A stretch of 64,000 bases of DNA from Aldrovandia affinis (GCA_029706075.1 JAINUG010000070.1:1597500-1661499), one strand, 5' to 3'. Positions 48,417-60,520 are shown, counted from the stretch's first letter. Notes: generated by a model not told the origin, from the letters alone. Translations and numbers: made by a program.

Positions 48417-49008
48417 TGTGGCAGCCCAAGGGGCTGCACAACAAAATGGCTGCCTGGCCTCCAACACATGGGAGCCAGGAAACACTACATTTCCCAGCAG
48501 ACCACAGTAACACCTGAACAAAGTCAGGCAATGGGGACTAACGGCCAGCTGAAAACCATTTCAAGGCCTATTTAAAGGGCTGATTCCCACTACACTGGAA
48601 GAGGAGTAGGAACGTGAGTAGAAAGGAGTTGCTGAGTGCTGTGTGTTTGGAGAGAGAGAAAATACCTGTGGAAGTCGGTTGACCAGCCAGGATTTAAAGA
48701 GAGTGTTGGAGTGTGCTTTTGTGTTTGTTTGTGTGGAAAATTGGATTGCTTTGGCTTTGACTACGGACTGGATTGCGGACTACGAACTGGATTTTGGACA
48801 TTGGAACGGACTTGGACAACGAGATAAGGATTTGTGGACTTTGTTTGTATTCCCCTGAAGACCCCACCCTTTGTTTCGTGTTGCCCTTGTTCGTGTTAGA
48901 ACAATAAATGATCATTTTTGGTTATATTACTGCCTCCTCTGTGTTTTTGAACTTGCCTATGCCCTCTGCAAGGTCCGTGTGTGTCGCCCAACCCCTGGGG
49001 ACACCACA
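48417..49008 (+). mobile_element. Solo LTR of the coiled-coil LTR family, with 4-bp TSD
   Basis: 592 bp from TGTGGCAGCCCAAGGGGCTG to GGGGACACCACA, flanked by GTAC at 48413-48416 and 49009-49012. It is inserted in the piggyBac-like element. In the duplicate at 45471 the left flank reads GCATAC, two bases shorter. Confidence 0.88.
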
Positions 49009-49540
49009 GTACACTTTTCAAAACACTTTATTAAATTAACAAAATAAAATGTTTGCTATATTTGTATATTTTTCAATAACTTTGCAACACGGTGCAATGT
49101 GTATGTTTTTTGTAAGAACTTAAAAGGTGATTTCAAATTGTACTACATGTAGGCTATCTATTTCAATGCCGTTCAATTCCGTTTCATCACGTGCTCACCA
49201 AACACAATTTGACTTCAAATTATTCAGCACAGTAATTACAAATCACAGTCACTGTCTTGTGGTCATTGCAACATGGTGCAGTGTCCTGCGCTCAGTGGTC
49301 CACCGTTTTGCGGTCAAGCGTGGATGGGAAAATTTGACATCTCCGACGCTTTCGGGGTGGTGCTTTTGGAAGACCTGGCACCTGATTTAGTTTCTCCAGC
49401 TGTGGTCTCATCAGCTGCATGCCAAGGCTCTGAAGGAAAGCGCGACGTCTGTGAGATTGTGTTTCCCAATTTGGAAACTTGGAGATGAAAGTAAACCAAT
49501 TGTCAGTGGTGACATTTATGCTCGAGTTGTGTACTGGCTC

Positions 49541-50418
49541 TGTTATGTTTTGACACGTTTGTTTTTGTATTTTATTATTTTCTCATCATTACGTTTCATT
49601 CACGTCTGTTTCCCCGTCTGTCTGTGTTCCTTGTTTTTCGATAATCCACTCCTCGTCTTTGTTATTGCACTATTCGGGTGATTTCGACTTTACGGGTTTT
49701 CTGCCTTATTTTCCTATCTCGTTTACTTCCTTCTTTCTTTCTAACACTCTGTACATATTAGTTAGGTGTATATAGTACTAATCTACTAACATTAGGGATT
49801 TAGATTAAGTTACTAACATTTACTAATTACTAATTCTCACGTTTCTATCTACTGCTATCATTCTCTCTCTCGTTGTCCTATCCCTGTACGCTTCTCTCTT
49901 TTCGCTTTTCTGCACGCAGATTCTTTCTATGCGCTCCTCCCCTTCGAAGTGTGCACGTGTCTACCTGCTATTCCAGGTCGTTTATTTTCAGTGTGTTTAT
50001 GTGCTTCCCAGTCCGTGTCTTTTGTCTCCCCTCGTTATTGTATTAGTGATCCCTATCGTTCTCACCTGTGTTCTTGCCCTTCTCTCCTCCCAGTCACACC
50101 TGATTCCTATTGTGTTTCCCTTCCCCGCTTGTATTTAAGTTCCGTGTCTGCTCTCTGTATTTGTCAGAACGTTGATCATCATTCACTGTGCCGATTGTGT
50201 GTAAGCCAGAGTTTGTTGTATTTTTCCGAGACACCCCTTCTTTTTGACTACAAGTTTTTTGCCTTCCGATTTTTGGACTGCCTTTTTGACTACTCTTTTG
50301 GATTTCGATTTTGTACTTATCTATCTCTGACTATCGGCTTTTTAACCTTGCCTAATCAATAAACGTTCCTTTCCTGCCTTATCCTGGTCTGCGCCTGGGT
50401 CCTTGTCCGGACATCACA
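49541..50418 (+). mobile_element. Solo LTR, same family as 22055-22898
   Basis: 878 bp, TGTTATGTTTTGACACG to CCGGACATCACA. It has TATTTAAG near 50132, CAATAAAC near 50357 and a short terminal U5. Flanking 5-mers GGCTC and AGCTC differ at one base. Inserted in the piggyBac-like element. Confidence 0.8.
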
Positions 50419-50854
50419 AGCTCCACCAATTTCTTCACAACTAATTGCTTCAAAATATTTCAATTTAAAAGTAAACAGAAAGCCAGTAATAGCATACTAT
50501 TCGGAATTTTGACATTTTGACTCTGGAAAACTGTAAAAAACAAATAGTTTGAGGAATAGCAGGGGGTTGAGCACTTAACTGAAAAAAATGAATGAATTAG
50601 AGCGGGGATAATTCGGCCTGGGTCGCTAACGACTCAAGGTATGCATTTAAGGGTTAAAACATTTTGTTCACCTTTAGCTCTTCTTAGTTGAAGGAAGACA
50701 AGCTGTCTTGCTTGGATTCTTTCTTCCGGTTTCAATCTTCACGCTCAAATTTTTTTGCCAGGAGACTCCCCCACCTTAAGGGGTCAAACCATGTGTTTGG
50801 TTACTTTTGTGTTCCGCGTTGCCACTGCATGATCGCTAAAAGTAACTCCTCGTT

Positions 50855-50940
50855 CAGGGGGGCCACAGGGGGGGCCAAACTTGTTGTCACAGGGGCACTG
50901 GCCCCCATTGCCCCCTCCTCCCAGAACCGCTACTGTGGGA
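50855..50940 (-). mobile_element. hAT-type repeat fragment
   Basis: The minus strand begins CAGTAGCGGTTCTGGGAGG, the common fish hAT terminus. The other end was not found. Confidence 0.35.
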
Positions 50941-51039
50941 GACACAATATACATAACATCAGGTGCATTCATTTTTTTAGCAGGTTGATGTGATAAATCT
51001 GGGTGGTACTACGCCAGTCTGGTTGACTCACTCAGGAAT

Positions 51040-51780
51040 TTACTTTACTTTACGCCCACCTTCTCGATGATTTCATATGGGCCTTTCCATTTGGTGAGAA
51101 ATTTGCACTCTGAGGTTGGCACGAGAACAAGTACTTTATCTTAAATTCATTACCTTAGACATGAACAAGGTTCCTTAGTCCATCAGTATTTAATCAGGTA
51201 TGCCTACTTGGGAAATCACAAACATCAGTTCCCGTGTAATCCCCTTAGTAGCTATCGTGTCCCAATCAATGGGATTTCCATTCACCACTGTCACCTGTTG
51301 TAGGGCATTCATCAGGTTTGTTTCTTCCAACTGTACGGTCCCGAAGCAGTTCGTCAAAGAGGTGGGTTCTGGCTTCGCCTCTGGGTCCAGCAAGAATAAA
51401 TCGCCCAAGCTCACCTTATCATCTTGGACTTCTTCCCCACTTCCTGATTCAGATAAGGGCTCTGTGGATGCGTTAGGGTCTACTTCCTGAAACCCTCAAA
51501 CCTTTGCTTCCCCATTACATGGTTTACACCCCAGCCCTTTTAAAAGTCTGTTTTTTACATTTTATTTTTTTAAATGTTCCCCTCTCATACCTGACCACAG
51601 TCTGATAAACATCGGTGAGACCCTTCTGATGAGCATGGGAACCAGCAGGTTAGGAACAATTACAGATCTCCCCATGTGTTGTCCCTTGGTGGTTTGGTTC
51701 ACAAGTGAATTCTAACCTCACCAGGGTTGCCATGCTGCCCGAGTCGAGCAGCGCTGTGACGTCTTTCTCATTTGCTTTCA
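51040..51780 (-). pseudogene. Ty3/gypsy pol remnant (protease and integrase tail)
   Basis: Minus strand. 51780-51560 encodes a retropepsin core with ALLDSGSMATLV, the DSG catalytic form. 51490-51190 is an acidic linker-type segment (LGDLFLLDPEAKPEPTS). 51160-51050 gives LVLVPTSECKF and LTKWKGPYEIIEKVG, typical of the integrase C-terminus. Reverse transcriptase, RNase H and the integrase core are absent, so this is an internally deleted, dead copy. Confidence 0.7.
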
Positions 51781-51843
51781 CTTAAAGATGAACACACAGA
51801 GAATGAAAGAATGGATCAATATTTTTTACATACAACAATACAT

Positions 51844-52213
51844 GGGCGGCACGGTGGTGCAGTGGATAGCACTGCCGCCTCACAGCAAGAAGGTCTCGGG
51901 TTCGAATCCAGGCCGGGGGCCTTTCTGTGTGGAGTTTGCATGTTCTCCCCGTGTCCGCGTGGGTTTCCTCCAGGTACTCCGGTTTCCTCCCACAGTCCAA
52001 AGACATGCACGTTAGCCTAATTGGAGAGTCTAAATTGCCCGTAGGTATGAGTGTGTGAGTGAATGGTGTGTGTGTGCCCTGCGATGGATTGGCGACCTGT
52101 CCAGGGTTTATTCCTGCCTCTCACCCCTATGCATGCTGGGATAGGCTCCAGCCCCCCCGCAACCCTGACCAGGAATAAGCGGCTTAGACAATGAGATGAG
52201 ATGAGATAAGATG
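51844..52213 (+). mobile_element. Mermaid-type SINE with 12-bp TSD
   Basis: GGGCGGCACGGTGGTGCAGT start, pol III B box GGTTCGAATCC, then TGGAGTTTGCATGTTCTCCC, CCACAGTCCAAAGACATG, GCGATGGATTGGCGACCTG and an ATGAG-repeat tail. Flanked by ACAACAATACAT at 51832-51843 and 52214-52225. Confidence 0.92.
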
Positions 52214-52225
52214 ACAACAATACAT

Positions 52226-52899
52226 TGACATGAATGCAAAAGGTTTATTTCAAAATGCTTTCACAGAACCTGAGCAATCTTGATACAGTATGATACCAAC
52301 TAACAGGGCTTCATGGCTCCGCTTACAATGGAGTCTTCTGGAATATTTAAACACACAAACTATAGCTGGGAAGGTCAGCTGGGACTTGACAAATTAAGGC
52401 TGAGGAAAAAAAATCTTATAGGGAAATTGCAGCTGAAGGCTGGTCTCTCCGTATGAAACCAAGATGTGGAAGGATGGTTTTCCATGGCACGGAGGCTGCT
52501 GGAGAAATCCACGACCTGTTCCACTTTGATTCCAGCACAAATGTAGCTGAAATAAACCATGAAAAATTTAGTCATTCATCATATTTTATTTCTGTCACTG
52601 CACTTAAAAAAAACACAGGAGGAGCAGCTCTCCAATCTCTTAGCACACTGTTTTACAAAATGTGACTGGGATTTTCTTTGGGCAGCTTGTAGACTTTGTC
52701 TTAAGGGATTGGGACACTTGTTAATTGGCTGATTTATCTTGGGGACGTGTCCTGTGTGATAGACCCTTGTCCCATGTTCAAAGAAGTACAGATCAGCATC
52801 CTTCCCTCCATCTTCATTGGAATCAATTTTGTCATGCATTAATGTAAGATTTACCCTGTATGAACACACAAACACACACCTACGCCTGCAATTACACAG

Positions 52900-52940
<41 letters not shown>

Positions 52941-54480
52941 TGCATGCATACACACACACACACATGTTTTTGTGCATGCATGTGTGTGTGTGTCTGTCCC
53001 AGAACCCTCTTGGAGATTTTATTTGGACTGGTGCCGACAAGATTAATTATTAAAACAACAAATTTTACAGATTACAACAACTTGAATTGAATTGAATTGT
53101 TTTGAATTGAACAATTCACTGTTTGAGTGCAACAGATGCATAACAATAGCACTACATACTAAACAAAATATTCATAATAGAACAATCTATTGAGCCTTGG
53201 TGTGAGAGACCTCATTTGTTTTCCCTAACACCCAACCGACAGCCACCTTAAAGCTCCATTTATATATTTTATAAACATGTAAATGTAAATAAACAGGGAG
53301 GACAATTTCATGGATGTATTTTCACAGGGCTATTACATTAATTCAAGGCTTCTTACTTCAAATGTGCTTGGAATAACACTAGTTGGTTTTCACTTCTGGG
53401 TTCAAACACGCGCATACAGTTTTCAACTCTGAGCCACTCTTAGAGATACATCCAAAACGACAGGCATGTTGCTCTCCAAGCACTAATTTTCAGAAGACAC
53501 CTCTTCTTCTGACAACCCAAAGATCTTCAGCATTGCAGGCCTTTGTTTTACAATATCAGCGCAACAAAAGCGGCGGCAGTATAATCAATCCAACGGAATT
53601 ACCCAATAAAACTTCATAAACATGTACAAAATAAGACATCAATTTATCAGCCGAGCATATGGCCGTGGGAAGACGTTTATGTCTCGGAAGGATGCGAGCC
53701 GTGCTCAGGAAACGAGATGCGCGCCTTTCAAAACCTTGTGATTTAAACAATAAAAGGTGATTTGACAGTTTATATAAACACCTCTCTGCTTCATTTTTTA
53801 ATTGCTCACCTACTGCAAAGCAATAACTCTCTTCAGGAAGACAACAGTACAAGAGCACTTTACCCTGCAGGCAATCATGCAGTTATCAAAATGACAACGT
53901 GTAGTTTATTATGTTTTAATGGGATGTGGGTGGGTTTAATATTCACCGTACTATTTCATACCGTCTGTAGGTACTCTGCATGGGGTTGGTGGGGGTGAGT
54001 GTTTCATCATTGTTGAGATTTATAAACTAATGGGCTTATTTAGCACTGCCGGATTGGCTTAAAGAAACTTGATTATTACTTTGGTAATTAGACTTATTGG
54101 CTTGGATAGAAAAATGTTGGCCATTAATGTTCGCGTAGCACTGGGTGCGGCAATCCTTGGTATCCTGGTCAAATTCCCGACCTGGATATCTCAATCTGTG
54201 CAACTAATCATCCCCCACATAAATCTGCTTAATAATTGCTGAGTAGCGACTTGCAGTGATGCTCACAACATCTAGTGGAGGCAGCAGCTGATGCTAGGTG
54301 TCGCATGGCACACGCCAACCGCATGTGGTTTTCTGCATTAAATAATTGAAGCTGCTGTGGCCGATGGCTGCTGGCGGCAGCAGTTCATGGTGCATATCAA
54401 ACGCAGCCAGTGTGCAGCCACCTAAGCTGATTTGTGGTGAACTAGACGCAATGTCTGGCACAAAATGGTGCAATGCCTCG
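52226..54480. other. Intergenic, no gene seen
   Basis: Contains a (CA)n tract at about 52900-52970. No supported exon. Confidence 0.45.
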
Positions 54481-54489
54481 GAGTGAACT

Positions 54490-54600
54490 TCCCCCTTTAC
54501 TGTAAAGCACTTTGAGGTCACGGAAGGCACTGTATAAATGCAATCCATTCTTCTTCTTCTTCTTCTTGTTATTATTATTATTATTATTTATTGACAACAG
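54490..54600 (+). mobile_element. LINE-type 3' tail with microsatellite
   Basis: TAAAGCACTTTGAGGTCACG, GCACTGTATAAATGCAATCC then (TTC)n(ATT)n, the usual end of fish non-LTR elements. Confidence 0.55.
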
Positions 54601-54964
54601 CAGCAAAAACACCAACAAAAATAATAATCACCACCATCATCATCATCATCACTGTCATGCATATTACACTAATGATCATTTCAAAAGGAAATGTGGAAAA
54701 GCTGCAATCTGGGGGTGACTGAGTAAACTGCCACATTGAATTTGTTACATGTTGAAGCTGTCAGCATCTATTGGCTCTTCAACAGAAATAGAAAAATACA
54801 CCTGTGGCAGCAGACTGTGACTTTTGTATAAATAAAAATCGAATCATTTTTTGACATCACAGTGCATTTGATTCTACAGCATGTGACCCCAAAAAGTTCA
54901 GTTGTCCCTTACAGTAACTGGACTGCAATGTCATCTCACGTGGAAAGAAATAAACATAAGACTA

Positions 54965-55402
54965 TCTGACTGCTCTGTTATGGTGTGGGGTTCATTTTAC
55001 TTGTATGGTTTAGGTCCACTTAACCCTTAGAGGGCAAGGTACATAGCAATAAATACTAAGCCATTCTGTGTGATCATCCTATGGTGAAGCATTTCTATTC
55101 TGATAGGAGTGGTCTCTTCCATGATGACAATACCCCCATCCCCAGGGCATAAGTGGTCACTGAATGGTTTGATGAGAATAGAAACTATGTAAACCATATA
55201 CCATGGCTGTCTCAGTCACCAGATCTTAACCCAATTGAACACTTATGGGAAATTCTGTGGAAGAATATTGTTGCATCCCTCCAATAGAGTTCCAGACACT
55301 TGTAGAATTTATGTCACGGTGCATTGAAGCTGTTCTGGTGGCCCGTGGTGGCCCAATGCCATACTAATAAGACACTTTAAGTTGGTGTTTTGCCAGTTAC
55401 CA
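54965..55402 (+). mobile_element. Tc1-like transposon, 3' half
   Basis: TCTGTTATGGTGTGGGG, GAGGGCAAGGTACATAG, GGTCTCTTCCATGATGACAA, CAGATCTTAACCCAATTGAA and ending TTAAGTTGGTGTTTTGCCAG. Same family as 26305-26768; catalytic motif positions recognisable but frames broken. Confidence 0.8.
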
Positions 55403-55717
55403 ACATGTGAAACACGTGAGCAGATGTACCGATTTGAGCAAGAGTGGTAAAACTGCACATGCTAGATATGCTGTTCAATATTTGATACAGGTCAAATTTG
55501 CTGCTAAAGTTGCTTGCATGTCTGCCCTCTTGTGGATGCTATGATTTCAAGCCCTGACCGGTGCAACATGGGTCCATTTCATTTATCTATAACTATCCTG
55601 ACCTACAATATTTCCCAGATTTCTTTTTTATTCTCTTCTTTTTTCTCTCACCTTTCCCAGATTTCTTTATGTTCTTCTGCTGAGAATGTGTATATACACA
55701 TTGTTCACTACAGGCAT

Positions 55718-55790
55718 CTGCTACATTTACATTTACATTTTGGCATTTAGCAGATGCTCTTATCCAGAACAACTTACAAGATGTGGTAGG
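55718..55790 (-). mobile_element. LINE/SINE 3' tail (reverse)
   Basis: ACATTTACATTTACATTTTG then GCATTTAGCAGATGCTCTTA, the inverse of the GGATAAGAGCATCTGCTAAA tail common to fish LINEs and SINEs. Further diverged repeat follows to about 56035. Confidence 0.65.
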
Positions 55791-56439
55791 TCACTCACCC
55801 TATTAAAAACACGGAGCCCCATGGCATGGATGTACCCTGTTTTCTTGTATGGAACTCTGACAGTACCAGTGCAAACTGTGGCCGGTAGCCCCGCAGAGTG
55901 GAACATAATTACCACTTGGGGTATTCAAGTTCAGGCTTGATGCAGTTCTGGAAACTCTTTAGATTAGGAAATGATGAGCCTAGATTGGCCGACTGGCCTA
56001 TTCTCATCATCATGTATTCTTGTGTTCATATAATTCACTGTAGAACTGCCCAGGGAGGGATCGTTTTGTTTGGTTTGTCCTCGTCTAATTGCATACTGTC
56101 CAGTCGGGTGCCTGCAGTCTGCCTGCGCTAGCTGAGCACAAGGTGTACTCTTCTGTCACAATGACTGCACAGCTCAGCCGATGGGCTGCAGGGTGAGAAG
56201 AAGCAGTGGCTGGCAGCACACACCTCAGAGATGCATACCTGCTTGCCTAGCCTCTCCGGAACCTTCAGAAGATGTTTCAGTGATGAGACAAGCCTGTGAA
56301 TATATCAGATGCATATTCAAATTGGGATAAAAAGTAAAAATTGGTTTAAAAGTTTAAACACATTAACATAAAATGTATGTGTACACACTGACAATTTGGG
56401 CAATAATCTATTACAGCTCCAGTTATTCTATGACAACAG

Positions 56440-56740
56440 TCCATTCCTAGCCCGGCCTGGCTGGGCCGGGAGAGAGGAAAGCTTCACAACCTTGAGGTGA
56501 CTGGTTCTCCCCTCCCTGCATAGTCGCTCCTCCCAGCCATGATGCCTGTCTTTACTGGCCCCCCAGTGGTGGAATGAACTCCCCATAGGGGTTAGGACAG
56601 CAGAGTCATTGCCCATCTTTCACCACAGCCTGAAACCCATCTCTTCATACTGTACTTACGCATGTAGATACACTTATGTTCTTGTGTCAATCTGGATAAG
56701 GGCATCTGCTAAATGACTGTAATGCAATGTAATGTAGCCA
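56440..56740 (+). mobile_element. L2-like LINE 3' end
   Basis: GTGGTGGAATGAACTCCCCA, GAAACCCATCTCTTCATACT and TGGATAAGGGCATCTGCTAA followed by AATGTAATG repeats. This matches the last codons and 3' UTR style of fish L2-like LINEs. Confidence 0.7.
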
Positions 56741-56744
56741 AGTA

Positions 56745-58090
56745 GCCACAGGTTTGCATACAGTACTATACAACTGGAAATCCAAGTGCCTTACTGACAC
56801 CTATAATAAGAAAATAGTCAGTGTTTAGTGTGACTAAATTGTATTAGTCCATATGGTTGTGTACACATACAGAATCTTTTTTAGAGGTGGGGACAAAACA
56901 CTGTCGACTGATCTCTGGCCAGATTACTTGGCCATGGGGTGAGGGCAAAATACTCCTTACAATCGGGGCATGCCCTGGCTTTCTAGTGAAAATAAACAAG
57001 ATTAAAGGCAGTCTTTACAGCAAATGACATCAATATAATACAAATGATTGACCACCAGGGGGCAGCTCTAGCTCTGTGATTACCATCAAGGTGATGAAGG
57101 CAATTGCAAAGATTGTTCTCTAGTTTCATTAGAGGAAAAATACATTATTGGTCCACAGGGAAAGGGTGCCTCAGTCTGACAGGTCCATAACTCTCAGCTC
57201 AGAAAACTGGGGGAATTTTACGGCACACCAACGATGAATGACTTTGCGAGAAGGACCATCAGCATCACTGTAGCTCATATTCCAGAGTTAAAATCACTGA
57301 CCATGGAGGGTTCAAGGGACTGTTCGCCTGTAAACCCTTTACATGGGTTTAATTAATCACTGCAGATGAAGAAAAAAAAAACAGCACATAAACTATATTC
57401 ATACTGTATCGCAAATGAATATTTTCACATGCACGTTTGGCATAAATTCAGCCTAAAAATTGTATTGAGGTTAGCAGTGCCACCGATGTTGTTCAGCTGG
57501 CCTAGACCTACAGACCATTTAATCCTTTGAGGAGTGAGCTTTTTGAGAGTTTTAGTTCTAATTCAGTTCTATTCTATTCTAGAATTGTACAGTTATTGAA
57601 TTGAGGATGCCATTTATGATCTCATCAATTACAGTCAACAGTCAGAATGTTCCGACATGTTTTAGAATAAAAATCACAGTGCGACAGCACTCCTCAAAGG
57701 GCTAAGCAGATTCCCTCAGAAAGAAAGGATTTGACAGGTTGCTAGTGTGAGTGACAGACAGGCTAGGTATGCTGACGAATGGATGCTGAGACGATGAGCA
57801 AGGCTGTGCACTTTGGGCTCCGGTGCAAATGGGCTGTGCCCCCACACAATGGCCTGGAAGGAAAATGAACAGCACACTCCAGCGATGGCTGGTGAGCTAC
57901 AAACAGGTGAGACAGAAAAGTCATCTGCAGTCTGACAACTTATGGATTGTCCTGTTTTTTTATTGCTTTGTGTGATTAACACACATGCTAATTTAATCAA
58001 GGATAACCCATTGGCATGCTCTATTTTCTTTATGTCATACAAAACCAATACAGCCAGGCTAAGATACTCTCTGGCACACATCTGTCTGAT
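56745..58090. other. Intergenic, no gene seen
   Basis: AT-rich, no recognised coding signature. A minus-strand ORF at 57716-58096 has no family features. Confidence 0.4.
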
Positions 58091-58096
58091 ATACAA

Positions 58097-58561
58097 TACC
58101 CTCTAAAATGATTCACACCCTTCATAAAGAAGAGCAAAGAAGGCTGGATACAATAACAATACAGGTAATGAGATATTCCATGTATATTTCAATATTGTAT
58201 GGCCCAAAAGATTAAAAAGGATGTGAAGGATCTTGAAAGATTCCATCTGGAGAAATGGTCAATGACACTCCTCCCCCACCCCCCGAATAAAATTACCAAT
58301 CTCATAAAACACTAGAAGACAACTCAGTAGTGTTATCCTGGCAAGGAGAGGGTACACAAAGTACTTTAAAAAGGGGTGTGAGTAACTGACACAAACCTTT
58401 TTGGGAAGAAAATATTACTTAAACAAAATATTTTTCTCTGAGCAATTGTATTAGTATAAGAGAATAAAATTCCTATTTTTGAGCATACAACATAGCCCAC
58501 TGTTTATTTTATCCCGCCTTCTTTGCTCATCTTTATCAAGGGTGAAAATAATATGTGAGGG
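58097..58561. mobile_element. Palindromic Tc1-type MITE
   Basis: About 60-bp inverted ends: CCCTCTAAAATGATTCACAC with CTTCATAAAGAAGAGCAAAG at the left, inverted CTTTGCTCATCTTTATCAAG at the right. Related ends occur on the element at 36691. No transposase. Confidence 0.7.
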
Positions 58562-59026
58562 AATTTTATATAAATAACATTTTCATAATTTAACAGATAG
58601 GTCTTTTTTTTCTATTTATGGTTTGCATTTTAGTTGATTGTATCACAAATTTTCCTGAAAAGCACAAGCTTCTACAAGCTTTCTTTAACTGATAAGTCAA
58701 GGGCATTGTGAACCTCAAGGCTAGAGTCACCAAATAGATCATGGCTGACAGAACATTTTTGTATTTTTATCGTATCTCTCGTATTTTTTTGTGTGAGGTG
58801 GCTTCTACGAGTGTTCCACGTCAGACTCAGCAAATGCTGGTAACTTCAGAAAACTGTCGTAAATAACAACGTAAACATGCTGAATGCCAAGTCTTCTTAA
58901 ATGAGTGCGTGTTCATGTGATTTGTGAATTAGCATAATTAACGCCTCAATAATGCTATAAAAGGTTAGGCGTCCACAAATCTTTATTTTGATCTACTTTT
59001 TGAATAAAAATGGTTTTTGTATTACT

Positions 59027-59472
59027 ACCCCTCTAATGCACAACATGGGTCAAAAATGACCCGCATTCATTTCCTATGTACGTTTATGCACACTTGAGTG
59101 TTTATTTGCTATATCTTTGGAATAAATGTATTTTATCACTCAGCAATCCAGGTAACTTGTTTTTGATAAGGAACCTTTTGATCTTTGTGCTTTTGATGTT
59201 CTTCATCCAGAGGGCTGGCATGGCTGGTCCCAGTCATCCCAGATTTTACCCCCCAAAGCATATTACAGAGACAATGGGAAGATTTTCAATCAGATATGTG
59301 TATATGTGCTGAAAAGTGAAAAAAAAACATATTTCAAATATCAATGGATTCTTGTGTAGACCAAATCACTGCTAAAATCATTATTTTAACAAAATTATTA
59401 TTAAATTATTATTATAGTATGTCTTTATTGATGATGGGTCATTTTTGACCCATGTTGTGCATTAGAGGGGGT
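59027..59472. mobile_element. MITE with ~36-bp near-perfect inverted repeats
   Basis: CCCCTCTAATGCACAACATG and GGTCAAAAATGACCC at 59028-59062 are inverted at 59435-59471. About 445 bp in all. Superfamily not assigned and no clear target duplication. Confidence 0.7.
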
Positions 59473-59479
59473 GTGGAGG

Positions 59480-60516
59480 GCTTGTGCATCAAAGGGTTAA
59501 ATAAGTAACTGAAAGCACATACTATTTAAGAGCGTCAACAGTGGAATTAAGGGACCTGTTAAAACCAAGGAGTGGGAAAAAATTACTTGTGCAGTTAACG
59601 CAGTATCATCTGTTGCCCGTAGCTTCACAGAAAAAAAATGGTGTGATATGAAATTGGAGTCAAAGAAACGTCTCGCGAAAGTAAGGCGATCCATGACTGC
59701 AACAGGAAGGGGTCAGGAGGAAGTCTCCGTTACACACACCGACGAGCAAATATGAGATGTTTATATTGATATTGTAGTATTATACCATAGCCTCAATAGC
59801 CACAATTGAAACGAATGATAATGATATAATTATATTAATGAATTATGAATGATATTATCCTACAATTTGAAAAGAAAACAGTCAAATATAGGCCTACAAT
59901 TGTCAAACAGGATTATACATTATGAATTCTATCATTTATCGTGTAACTTATATATTCAAACTCAACAGTTCTTCTAAGTAACGAAATAGACACAATCTAT
60001 TAGCCAAAAACAAAGTTGTTTTACTTTGGAGAACGGTAGGCAAATTGTACGTATGACTCATACAACAGCTCTGGACCACTCATAAATCTTGTTCGTATCT
60101 AAGAAAATATTCTAAATACGAGAAAATGTGACTTACGAACGAATTTGAAACATTCCTCTTTTGTATTTTCCCAGTGCATTACAAATCGTTCTGTGTGTTT
60201 AGAATAAATCTGTATTAACACTACACAAAGGGAACAAATACCATCTAAAGATGAAACCCCAAAGTAAATGAAAACAGTTAATAAAATCTGAGCACTAAAA
60301 TAACACTAAAATAATTGACAGCTGCTGTTCCTGATTCCTTAAAATGTTTCATTAAGGCATACTGTCATGTTTGTACCCATATAAACACAACTACATAAAT
60401 AATAATACTAATAATAAAAATACTTTTCAGGATGCTTTCTTTAGTAATGATTTCAATCACCACACACGGTATATATCAATATGCGCACTAACATAGGCGC
60501 AACATAAGGGGTATAC
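59480..60516. other. Intergenic, no gene seen
   Basis: AT-rich unique-looking DNA up to the target duplication of the LTR element. Confidence 0.4.
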
Positions 60517-60520
60517 CTAC

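Larger units (their letters stand above)
44841..49008. repeat. Recent ~2.9-kb tandem duplication
   Basis: 44841-46059 and 47778-49008 are nearly identical (part of copy A, its LTR, the piggyBac-like left end and a whole family LTR), offset by 2,937-2,949 bp. Few differences were seen, for example CGACCCG present only at 48361 and a C-count difference near 45905/48851. The junction at 47778-47782 is CAGCC, shared between the LTR start and copy A. Confidence 0.88.
45369..50653. mobile_element. piggyBac-like element, partly duplicated, with nested LTR insertions
   Basis: The right end (…GCATTTAAGGG then TTAA at 50654-50657) is the inversion of the left end (TTAA then CCCTTAAATGCAT). The left end occurs twice because of the local duplication: TTAA at 45365-45368 and at 48302-48305. 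The element proper is 48306-50653. A conserved TCGTTAGCGACCC block lies just inside each end. A minus-strand stretch near 49240-49330 keeps a CC/C..C pattern like the cysteine-rich tail of piggyBac transposases, but no intact enzyme remains. Two solo LTRs are inserted in it. Confidence 0.7.

Noticed and set aside
57716..58096. 126-codon minus-strand ORF as a gene
   Set aside because: No domain, no splice or start context, and it runs into the edge of a MITE.
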